From: Owenia fusiformis
Lineage: Eukaryota > Annelida > Polychaeta > Sabellida > Oweniidae
Assembly (NCBI GenBank): GCA_903813345.2
Contig: CAIIXF020000001.1
Location: 54,517,885-54,581,884, forward strand
Length of the DNA stretch: 64,000 bases
Reading direction: 5' to 3'
In this document: piece after piece, positions 38,101 to 50,100 of the stretch
How the letters are laid out: every line of letters starts with the position of its first letter
Numbering within the stretch: the stretch's first letter is position 1
Translations under genes and position numbers: made by a program
The notes under the pieces: generated by a model
Database searches by the model: none
What the model was told of the DNA's origin: nothing
Seen by the model: the letters and a program-made list of their open reading frames with translations, nothing else

Positions 38101-41100
38101 CTCAACAGTGTGACATGTGTATGCCCTCCATTCTATACAGGGGTATTTTGTGAGATACCCTATAATCCATGTGGTGAGGAATATGATCCTTGTCAACATG
38201 GGTCCCAGTGTATAGTCGGGACTGATGGCAGTTATTCTTGTCTTTGTCTTCCTGGTAAGTTAGTCTATGTTATAGTACTCTCAACAAAAAAGTATCACTA
38301 TTGCTAGACAATCCAGTAATTTATGCCACCATTAGCATCTTTATTTATTTTTTATTTTATTTATGATAAAAGATACATTTTGCAAGACATTTTAAGTTCA
38401 ACCACTTTCACATGATTGTTATCCATTAGCTATTCATGATTCTAAAAGATATAATCTGATCAGAACCATTTACTCATGTCAAATAATAAAGCATGAAAGC
38501 ACCATTTGAGTTCAGCATTTTGATTATTCATAGAAAATATTGATGTGCACGTACATGCACCATGTTGAAGGCTTGTGTCAATGAGTAGCCACACTCTAAG
38601 TATTCTAGTCTGAAACTTATTTACTTATTCATTATGCATGATTTCACATCAGTTTAAGGTACAATAAATAGGCATTTTGTAATCATTCATTGTTTTGCTG
38701 TCAAGTAAATGTTAATCTTTGATGAGTCTCAGCTTGTAAGGCTTTGGGCCAATGGCAATTCCAGGAACTCTGTCCATTGATGGTAATGCAACACCCTCGG
38801 GTTGAACCACTTTATTGACCCTATGCATCAGTGTGACGTCATGCCTTTGTCCGGCCAGAAAATATTGCTGGCCGTCTAGAAAACGTCATAAGCAACCAGT
38901 GCTCAAAATGGCGACGAAGTGATGAGAAAAAATTAAAAGAGTATGCCTAAATGCTGCGTTGCTGTTGAATGTTCGAATAGAGAACAAGTCGGCATTACGT
39001 TTTATCGCTTTCCGAGTGACAAGAAGTCACCTGTAAAAAGAAAGCTATGGATAAATGCTGTAAAAAGGCAAAACTGGGAACCAAAAGAACACGATCGACT
39101 TTGCAGCGCTCATTTCTTGTCAGGTACAGTGTAGTAATCGAAACAGACCTGGTTTTCTAAATAATAAGTAAAATAAAATTTTATTAATTATAAAGTTATC
39201 AGTAAATAATGCACATTTAAATACCACGCATTGTGTTAATACCGCTATCATTAAACACGAGGGAAGTAGGCCTATGCAAGTAATATTATGTGACTGTCGG
39301 TGAGCCACGTTGATTTTCACGGGTATTTCTGCATGTACTTTTTATGGAGAAAACTAAGAACTTAAAATAAACCTTTGTAATATTTGTTTGGATATTGATG
39401 TGCGCTTCACTCGAATATCAATCATAGTGTTTCCACCCCGTTTTAATTTTTAAAATTGAGATCCCTTTCTAACATTGATATTTCACACAGAAAAAAATGA
39501 TTGAGACCATTGCGTACATGACATGGGTATATACAAATCCACTTATTTATCAAACACATATTTTCAGGACAAAAGTCAAATATTGAAGATCATCCCGACT
39601 TCATTCCCTCTGTCTTTTCGTACAAATCTAGCGAGGAGATCGAAAGGAAGCGAAAGAGCTTACATGCATATGAACGTCATGCCTCAAAGAGATGCAGAGT
39701 CACGAATATTGTTAAGTGTGAAACATTCGACACGTTCACTGGTACGAGTGTTGGTACACAGACCGACCTTTCTTGTTCCGAGTTGGATAATATTATGCGA
39801 GAAGTGATGGACCTAAAACGTGAAAACACGGAATTAAAGGAAAAGAGCAGACTCTGTACTACATTAAGAAATGAACTTGAGACACTCAAATCCGAGAACA
39901 ACCACTTACAGCAAGAGATTCGAAACCTAGAAATTAACGAGGAAACGTTTAAAAATAACGAAAACAAACTGAAATATTATACCGGGTTGCCAACATTTGC
40001 AGTCTTTTTGGCTCATCTTAACATGATAATTGGACACCTGGTCCCCAGAGCAACCATGAGTAAATCTTCCCAATTCATATTAACCTTGATGAGACTTCGT
40101 CTAAATCTTGGCACTCACGATTTAGCATACCGCTTTAACATCGATCAATCTACAGTTTCACGAATATTCTCTCACGTAATCGATGTTTGCAACGCAAGAC
40201 TTGTACCTGTACTTGTTAAATGGCCGAATGACTTATTGAATCTTCGGGCTACACTACCACGGTCGTTTTTAGGGGCATTTAGTAAGTGTGTTGGTATCAT
40301 AGACTGTTTTGAAATTTTCATTGAAAAGCCAAAGGACCTTGATGCTCGAGCAACAACATATAGTCACTATAAATCGAACAATACAATCAAATATCTTATC
40401 GCAATTGCACCCCAAGGCGTTGTGACTTTTGTTTCCAAAGGTTGGGGAGGACGTGTTAGTGACAAACATTTAACTGATAATTGTGGTCTTCTAGAGAAGC
40501 TTCAGCCAGGAGACTTAATACTTGCAGACCGTGGTTTTGACATACAAGATCTTGTTGGACTTCATGGTGCAAAAGTAGAAATCCCAGCTTTCACAAGAGG
40601 AAAATCGCAATTAAGTTTGTACGAGGTGGAATCTACCAGAGGATTAGCCTCTGTTCGAATACACGTTGAGAGAGTTATTGGTTTAGTCAGGAGCAAGTAC
40701 ACAATGCTTAGTGCAAAAATACCAATATCACTCCTTCAAACAGATGAAACAACTGGGCTTACTACTCTAGACAAGGTGGTTTTTGTTTCCAGTGCCCTGT
40801 CAAATACATGTGAATCAGTTGTACCATTTTAATAAAATATGTTATATTTCGGATTGAATTACACAATTCGTAATATACATTGCAGTCTAGTATAAAATCA
40901 GTGTCTAGTATAAACTGATGAGGTTACACAGTGTCACTTCATACAGAATATTTACTAATTCAAACCTGGAAAATAAATTCACGTCCTTCCTAACATTGGA
41001 TCTATGAAGTCGAGAGATTTATTTTAGAATCCTTAAATTGACAGTTTCTACACCATGTACACTGGTCTTAATTATTCCTCTTATCAATCAATGAAAACCT

Positions 41101-44100
41101 CATCATTTTTTCAAACGTTTCATGGTTCCAATAAATTATTACAAGACGGGAATATAATGTTCATAGACTCTAATATGTACAATATATACAGTAACAGTAA
41201 CTTGTCAAAGGTTTGATTTGTGCTAAATATGGCTGGAGGTACATGTATTTACAATTTAGTGGAGGGCATCTACAATGCCTAATTTGCATCACCACTTTCA
41301 GACTTTACTGCTGACATTTTTCACATACCTCTAATGATAAAACTCTTATTAACATTTTATGTGTTTACGTGGTACTTAAGGATGTATCTTTCTTCAGCAC
41401 GAACTGTAATTTTGTAACATGGAGTAATACATTCAGAAAATCAATTCTCATATTCATATCTACAATTACAAAAAAGGTATGCAGTTTGATGCTACTGTAA
41501 TATAAAATGTGGACTTTTTGACCCACCCTGTATTTACATGAGTATTAGTTGACATTCGCTTGTAACCAATACAATAAAATTCCAATTTAGCAATCACTTT
41601 TCTGTTCAAATTATATGTTGATTTTCTTTGCTTTTCTACATTCTGGACAAACCCACGACTTCCTTGATGTTGTGAGTTTCATGCACTTTAAGTGAAATTT
41701 TGATATCGCACAATTTTTATTCTTGCAAATAATTATCTCGCCATTTCCAGTTTCTTGCCTGCACATGCAAATGGCATCAAGGGTTAAGCTTAGATCATTT
41801 GATAAATACTGTTGAGTGGTGTCTCTGGTGAACCATTTGCAGCATAATTCAGGCATTATCGAAGTGAGGTACACATGCTTGACTTTGATAGTGTTTTCCT
41901 CATAAAATTTAAGGTCTGGAAGCAATCTCTGATAATAAAATTCTTTTTCAGTCCACACAACTATGTCTCCATAGCTAGCTTTACATGAAAATATCTGGAG
42001 TTGCAACTGGAAGTAGTACTGGTGATCTGTTTTTAATCCAATAATCTCACCATTTGCATTTCGAACTAAGCAGCTAGAGTCCCTGTCAGCTTCATCTGAC
42101 AAAGTACCATGGCGAGAACAATATGGACATTTGATCTCCAACACTCCCTTCCCACAGCAATTGCAGCTAATGACACCGTCAGGTGAGGCACCCATATATG
42201 GGAACTCATGATTGATCACAAATCCAGATTGTAACACGCTGAAGTCCTTGTGTAAGGGCTTAGCATGATTGATGAACTGTTGCCTTGCTGTTTCCTCGTG
42301 CTCACACCCCCACCTGGAAGAGATGAAGATAGCATTTTAATTTAACTTAATTTGGTGATGTTTCATTGAATTTTTCTTACGATTCTCAAATGACAAATAT
42401 TGGCGAAGTTTTACCTGCATGAATCAATACATATATCCTATCTGATATTTTAGCTAACTTGATTTTATTGATTTAGACATGATTCTCTACACAGGTGCAT
42501 GATTTAAGGTTAAACATTACATGTATTTGTCTGTTAAAACATGGAGCTGCTAAATGTCTCTAATACATTGTGTATTAAACAAGAACTTGTGGAATATATG
42601 GGATACAATTCATCAATCCTTAGAAACACGTTAATTCTATTATCATTCATGTAATATTTCAAATGGTCTCACCTCGTGGCCTTAGAATTAAACTTCATCT
42701 TCTCAGGGTAGCACACCTGCTTGATTAATGACATTGCAGGGCAGTCTGGGTTGGTACGGGCAGCCCGTTTAAATATTGATGCTGTCACCCTTCCCGCTCG
42801 ATGACTGTACCATGTACTGTTTGATTGGCATCTTGTGGTCTCTTCTAAAGCTGCAGCCTAAATTTAAATAATCAAAAGTGCACAGTCTTTGTATGTCTGC
42901 ATGAAATATCAATACCCATACATTCATTTCATTTATATATTTAGGAGGATTAGATACATTATTGATAAGGTCGCCGCAGACGGATTAGGTGTGAACGAAA
43001 TCGAATACCGGTACATTATTTGTATGGTCAGACATATATACTTGTAGTTTTGTGAGAAAAAATCTGATCGTTTGAATCTGAAATTAAACATTACATACCT
43101 GGATGGGATCATAAGTTATTTTCTGCAATAGATCCTCACACTTAACCAACAGGTCGGGAAATGTCAATGGCTGCAAATCCGGGTCAAATAATAAGTCAGG
43201 TATCGTTTTAGGCAAGTTTACCAATACAGGACGTGGGACAAATGACTTGGAGTATTCTGGTATCAGGCTGAGTATGGCACACTTAGTTCCACTACTGTTC
43301 AAATCACTGTAGAATTTATTAGTCTCTTCTTCTGTGGGTCCTGGTATTTTATCACTTTTGCGAGTCTTGCGTGTTGGTGCTGTTGATGGAGCACACATTG
43401 CTGTTCTTTTGTGGGATGGGCTTGAAAACTCTATGTCACTCCCTGGTCTGTATGAAACAGGTTTGTCAGATACGCTGCTCCACTCACATGGAACTGAGGT
43501 ACAGGACTGACGAGCTACATTTATGACTCTTGTCTCCAACGCAAATAGAGTTGCTGCAATGTGTGAGCATGCCTCCCCTAGACCTGCCATGCAGGTACAA
43601 TGAGCACATATCACCTCCCCACTAGGATGCACAGCTATCCACGGTTCCAGTGGTGTTTTATTTAGTGCCTGAGAATGGTATACCTGTAATCATATAATTA
43701 TTATTCGATGATACCAATTCTTCACGACATGACCTCGTAGGCCTAAATATGGATACAATTTAATTTAAATCTAGCTAACGTGTAAGGCAATTGATACACT
43801 GGATCGCAATCGAAAGTTGGTTATTTGTTTACAACTAGATGTACAAAAACATCTGTACAATAAATCAGGTCAGTATACACCGACCACTGTCCGACTTAGT
43901 TGTTTACTATGTAGCAACTTTGACCTGTTGAAAGACAAACTGACATATGCAGTGCAGCCCACACTGACTCGATTTTCAAACGGTAGTGACCGTGAGGAGT
44001 GGAGAGAGGACGTTGGTTACATTTATCAACAATTAAAATCATTCAACAAAAATCGTAGAGGAGGCTTTGGACCGAAGTAAACTTAGAAAAGTGAGATAAC

Positions 44101-47100
44101 ATCTTGGCGTACAAACCTTACCTTAGCTAGAATAACAAGAGATCCCGATGTACATCTATATGTAAGTACATTTCTTACATAACCAGCAACAAGGTACTGA
44201 TATCCCTCAAGCGATTTGTAGGCCTTCAAGGTCTGTCCGTTGAACAACTTGCTAGGCGTATTGATCAGGTACTGGTAAATATCTCCAAAACTAAAATCCG
44301 GGAGATTCTTTTTTGAAAGTGACATTAATCCAATTAATTTATTGCGATCAATGCTATACGGGTCAACCCCGTCCAAAGGTTCAATTTTTGTTATATATCG
44401 ATTCAGACTTTCATGATCTAACTTAGATATTTGAGACGATTTCCTCGTAGAAGAAACAGTTGTTGTTTTGCTTTCCGCCATATTTGATGTTTTGATTTTC
44501 CCGGGCTTTTCTAGACGGCCAGCTGAACTGAGCTGGAAAAATGTGTATTTGTGACGTCACTCGTGCATAGGGTCAATACCTCTGAAGAACACAGGTGAAG
44601 AATAGAAATAGTTCCATCTTGGCTAGAGATTCACCAATACATGATCTCTTTCCTGAAAATATGTAGATATTATTCTTAGTACTACACAGTATAGTTGAAC
44701 GTAATAACTTTTTCATATAGATTGTTGGAGGGAATGCTATATTTTATTTGATTTATCGATTTTCAGAAATTATGCGAATCTATAGGCTCTTATATGTGTA
44801 CTTATACCAGGATTCTTGCCTTGCATAATTTAGATTCATTGGACTATTTTTGGATCTTGGCATAACGCCTGGGATAAGAATTTTGGACATATATTAGTTC
44901 ATCTTACCAACAGAGAAGGTCATGACGTGGTCATCTTTCTTGAACTTTCCATCCTCTCCTATGAATCTCTCAGGTCTGAATTTTTCAGGATCCTTCCAAT
45001 AATCAGGGTCATTGTTTACAGCGTAAAAGTTAGCAAATATGTTTGTTCTAGGAGGCAATATATAATCCTGAAAAATATGAAAAGCTTGTGTACTCAAGAT
45101 CATCATTTACAGCGTAGAAGTTAGCAAATATGTTTGTTCTAGGAGGCAATATATAATCCTGAAAAATATGAAAAGCTAGTATAGTCAAGATCATTGTTTA
45201 CAGCGTAGAGGTTAGCAAATATGTTTGTTCTTGGAGGGAATATGAACTCCTAAAAAATATAAAAAGCTTGTGTAGTCAAGATCATTGTTTACAGCGTAGA
45301 GGTTAGCAAATATGTTTGTTCTTGGAGGGAATATGAACTCCTGAAAAATATAAAAAGCTTGTGTAGTCAAGATCATTGTTTACAGCGTAGAGGTTAGCAA
45401 ATATGTTTGTTCTTGGAGGGAATATGAACTCCTGAAAAATATAAAAAGCTTGTGTAGTCAAGATCATTGTTTACAGCGTAGATGTTAGCAAATATGTTTG
45501 TTCTTGGAGGGAATATGAACTCCTGAAAAATATAAAAAGCTTGTGTAGTCAAGATCATTGTTTACAGCGTAGAGGTTATCAAATATGTTTGTTCTTGGAG
45601 GGAATATGAACTCCTGAAAAATATAAAAAGCTTGTGTAGTCAAGATCATTGTTTACAGCGTAGAGGTTAGCAAATATGTTTGTTCTTGGAGGGAATATGA
45701 ACTCCTGAAAAATATAAAAAGCTTGTGTAGTCAAGATCATTGTTTACAGCGAAGAAGTTAGCAAATATATTATGTTTGTGGAGGCAATATTTAATCTAGA
45801 AAAATATGAAAACCTAGTATTCAATATCATTGTTTATAGTACAGAAGCTAGCAAATATTGTTATTCTTGGAGGCAATATTTAATCCTGAAAAATATGAAA
45901 ACTAAGTCATATAATTCAAGATCATATTGTTCACACTACTGAAGTTAGCAAATATATTTGATCTTGGAGAAAATTTCAGATATTGAAACACTAGGAAACA
46001 CATAGGAAATGAATGCTTTGATTAAGATACTCTAGGAGAACAATTTTTACCTGGAATTTAGTGGGCTCATGAAAGCTGCAGTGTGGGGGGCCCAGTGAAG
46101 TGACAGTACATGCCCTTTGTATCTCCACCAATGTAGCCTCAGTGTAGGGCATGTTTACTTTGTCATGCATAGAGGGCAGCCTTTCTTTGCCCACTACTCT
46201 ATGGATCTCACTTCTCACCTTGGTTTGTACATCTGGATAATGTAACATGCACAGGAATACCCACCTTAAATGGAATAATGTAATTTATATATTCTTAATG
46301 GCAGACATATAAGATGTCAACCCACCATCTACAAATTTCACATTTAGGTACAACATGTCATTGAAAACATTTTATCCTTTTTTGAAAATCAAATTTTATT
46401 TATAGAACTGAAGTGATATTGTTCATGTTCAAACGTATACCTTAAACTTGTAGCAGTTGTCTCAGTACCTGCTGCAAACAGGTCCTCTATGTTCCACTGT
46501 AGTTGGTCTTCTACAATACATTATATTTAACAATAACATTATTTCTCTTTAAAAGGTTCTATAATTGTTGCTCCACCACGGGCGTAGACAGCTTTCAGTC
46601 GGGGGGGGGGGGGGGGGGGGGGGGTGAGATCGCCCAAAAAATTTGGTTTTCAGTCAGAGGATGTGCGATTGTGGCATAAACAAGCCAAAAAAAGATTTAT
46701 TTTGAATTTTACAAAAATTTATGCAACTTCCTTCAAGAAGTTAGAAGCTTCAAATAAAAAGCATTTTAAAGCTCACTCCCTTCTTCTTTCTCGTGGTTTT
46801 ATTTTTATTGGTTATGGAACCCATCGCACCCCCCTGGCTACGCCTATGTCCACTATGATTATAATGAACATTTTACTTAAACCTGCACATCGCTCCAAAA
46901 CGCAATCTTGGGTTGTTTCGGGGGTGAACTTTATCATTTTGAGCTTAATGAAAGATTATAGAATGATGAACAAATGGGGCAAATCTTGTGTAGAAATACT
47001 TACGATAAATGTGTCATTTCAAAGATTATTCATTGAATTGCTTCGATCGGCGCTGACGATATGATTTTGAAAAGGTTTCTAAATGAAGAACGTGACGTCA

Positions 47101-50100
47101 CTTCCGAATCATAGCATTCAAAATAAGTAGCGTTCAATTACTTCCACCATTTATAATAACACGGTAGTCTAGCGGTACAATTCTCGCTTAGCACGCGGAA
47201 GGCCCGGGTTCGAATCCCGCATTTGCCTTTTTATTTTTTTAACGAAATGATTGTTCTTTGATATAACGCAGAAAAAACAATTTTTATTTACATAAACTTT
47301 ATATTAGAGCTTAAAAATGTAAAAACAATATATGTCAACATATTGTGTTTTGGGGCGATGTGCAGGTTTAACATTTTTTCCTTTGAAATATATCATTTGA
47401 CGGTAGGCTATAAATTATGAACTCTGTTAAATGTGACATGAGTCTCAAACTTACAAGAATAATTAAAATTGACATGTCGAACACCTACCTGTAAACCAGG
47501 TCTCTGTTTCCTCACTTTGGGGCTTCCTCATTTGTTTTATGAAAGCATCTATATAATCATTCACACTGTTAGGGTCATAGTTCTCCATATGTGCCTTCAA
47601 TTCAGGCACAATTACCATCCTTCTTATTTCATCTATGTTTGCTTTGAGTTTCTTGATACAGAATGGATCACCTGGAATAAATCTTGAGCCAGGAATCATT
47701 GATCCAATGATAGCCCTTCTGAAGTTGACTGTGTTCTCTCCCATAAGATTCATCATTCTTTGGAATGTTTTATCTGTGTAGTTGAACCGGTGACCAAATA
47801 CCATTGAGCAAATTATATTGGACACACATGTGTTGAGTAAGTGTTTCATATCAAAGGCCTCTCCATTATGTTTGGCTATTTCTTTTGACAATTCAAGGAA
47901 TTCCTTCTGTATTGTTTGTTCGATTCTATTCCTACCAAGTCCAAATTCTTTAAGGGTTGTTATTGTGAATTTTCTTTGTTCTTCCCACCGAGGGCCTTCA
48001 ACATTGAACAGTCCACTGAAAACATATTTATTCAAAGGGCCTTTGAATAGTGATTCATTTCGTCCAGAAAACTCATCCTTTGAAAATGCTTCTTTGATGT
48101 CTTCATACCTATGTAGGACAATCATATACATGGGTCCCAGCCACTGGCTGATAGTGTAACTCCTTAGATCTATAGATGTCTCCCATAGTCTCCTCTCATT
48201 AGTTTTGTTCAGCCTGAGGGATATATTTCCCAGGAGGGGCCATGGAGCTCGACCTGGAGGTAAATGAGATGAACCCCATGGGTGAATGTACCGCCATATT
48301 GTCCACGTGAATGCTCCCAGGAGAAGCACACATAACCATCCAGGAATATTTATAATTGTTCTTAATAGGTTATAAAGCAATGACATAGTTCCAGTGTGTT
48401 TTGTGAGTTTTGCAATACTTGATTAATATTGCACTGGCTTCGTAGCTGCTGAGTATTGACAAATGCACTTTAGAGCCTAGTAGACTGCAGTAAGTGACTG
48501 AAGATCATGATGAACTCATACTGATTGGATTAGTACATCAATGTACTTTCTTACTCCAGAATAAAATTATTACTCCACCATTCTTGTAGTTAATCCAATA
48601 ACCGACAAAACAATTTAACAATGTTACTTGCAGACAGGAATATCTATGAAGAAGTTAATACACAGTGAGACCAAGAGTAAACATTCAGGTTTAATATTGA
48701 AATTGTGATATAGCTGGGTCAAAGAAACCTGCACTGTATAAATACTTATTGAATCAACATATTACCATTCACTTACATTGACCTTTTACTTTCGAGTTTG
48801 TTTTGCATTGAAATGATAAAAAGAGCTGCCTTGTGTTTATAGATAAGAATGAATTGGTATGTCTCCATTCATCTACATCTTGAGTAGATGTGGGAGGGGC
48901 TAGGCTATCTACAAGACTATGAACTCCCCAAAAGGAGCATTGTTTTGATAAACCATAGGTTTTACTGTAATGGGAGGCTATTTATAATACCATGGGCTTT
49001 CAATTTTCTAGTTGAAAGCCCATGATAATACTATGAAGGTGATACTGCACATTACAGTAAAACCTGTCGTTTATCAAAACAGTGTTCCACTCATAGAGGT
49101 TGCTTCTACATAATGTTTATGGGTAACAGCAAGGACTTTAAAAGTGTTCCTGTTATGGAGTTTATAGAGCTGTTCCACTTTACAATAACTGTTCATATTA
49201 AATGTCTCAAATGAGGCAGGGGGCATTGCACAATTAGTTAAAATATTTGGAAATTCCACTGTTAATTTTTAAACACTTGTAGTTCAATTCATATCAAAGA
49301 AGCAATTTTTATTGCAATTTTAAGGTTATAGCAGTTTGAGGAGAAACTGTTTTCCATAATGACCTTGAAGTCTTTTGACAATAAAAAGTCTCTCTAATAT
49401 AGTGTTAGTATCATTTTTGTACAATTGAATCAAGAACAGTTTGTAGTTGAAAATATTTAGTTTCTATACTTAGCTTTGTGACATTATAGACATCTTGACA
49501 TTAACAATGATTTACTGAATACAGCTAATAAGATCAGATCTCAAGAATGCCATTGTTAATGTCAAGATGTCTATAATTTCACAAAGCAGAATTTATATGG
49601 CTTTGGACTGCTTGTCAAGCCAGGCATCTTTACTATCTTGGGTGGAGGTTGGTTGTGTTCCGTTTGGAGGGAAAACCTCTGGAGAACAGTTGAGAAGAAC
49701 AGGAACATTTCTGCCTTGGCCAAAGACTCACCCAGGCATGACCTTTTACCTGCAATGGAAATGCAAACTTGTTAACTATCGTTCAGTTTGTTTTGACATT
49801 GATATTTTCGTTTACATTGATCTTTTTATTATTTATTTGTTGTCATTTATTTCTGTTTACTGTATATATGTACATTTATTTTTTCAAATAATTAACACTT
49901 TTTGTAATCTCTGCTGTGTCAATTTTGCAGATCAAAAACATATTACATCATTTGCATCATAATAATCAAACTGTAATGTTCCAAATGTAGTAAATACTCG
50001 TAGATCCATTATATTTGTGTGATTTAGCATAAAGTGTGTGTCTTACCAACAGAGAATGTCATGACATGGTCATCCTTCTTGAACTTGCCATCCTCTCCTA

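Larger units (their letters stand above)
38815..44576. mobile_element. ISL2EU-type DNA transposon, apparently complete, 5762 bp
   Basis: Terminal inverted repeats: TTGACCCTATGCATCAGTG at the left, TTGACCCTATGCACGAGTG (complement) at the right, plus an inner inverted pair CTGGCCGTCTAGAAAA (38870s and 44506-44521). TA lies directly outside both ends. It carries two convergent genes: a THAP-DDE transposase (plus) and a SWIM-YqaJ-PHD protein (minus). This pair is the known coding set of ISL2EU elements in the IS5/PIF-Harbinger-related group. Both reading frames are free of stops and frameshifts across all exons, and splice sites are canonical, suggesting a recently active copy. It sits in the last exon of P450 copy B, itself inside an intron of the EGF gene. 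Confidence 0.92.
38712..48386 (-). pseudogene. CYP2-clan cytochrome P450 (copy B), last exon split by a transposon
   Basis: Five minus-strand exons (47489-48386, 46441-46510, 46051-46264, 44908-45067, 44579-44652 continued at 38712-38812) with the same phases as intact copy A. Visible features: N-terminal membrane anchor and LPPGRAPWP hinge, I-helix AGTETT (residues 313-318), K-helix E-x-x-R (370-373), PERF, and heme loop with Cys452 (GKRSCIGE). After codon 472 a 5.76-kb ISL2EU element is inserted; the C-terminus ([16 protein letters not shown] then stop) lies beyond it. Joining the flanks over a single TA gives TAA directly after the last codon, so the frame is not restored by simple excision. 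I call it a disrupted gene or allele; its N-terminal 472 codons are intact and divergence from a functional gene looks low. Confidence 0.88.

Noticed and set aside
46601-46624. Poly-G run as a G-quadruplex regulatory element
   Set aside because: It borders a MITE end and homopolymer length is unreliable in assemblies.
47157-47228. Functional tRNA gene
   Set aside because: The acceptor strands do not pair and a T-stem pair is lost; kept only as a tRNA-like pseudogene.
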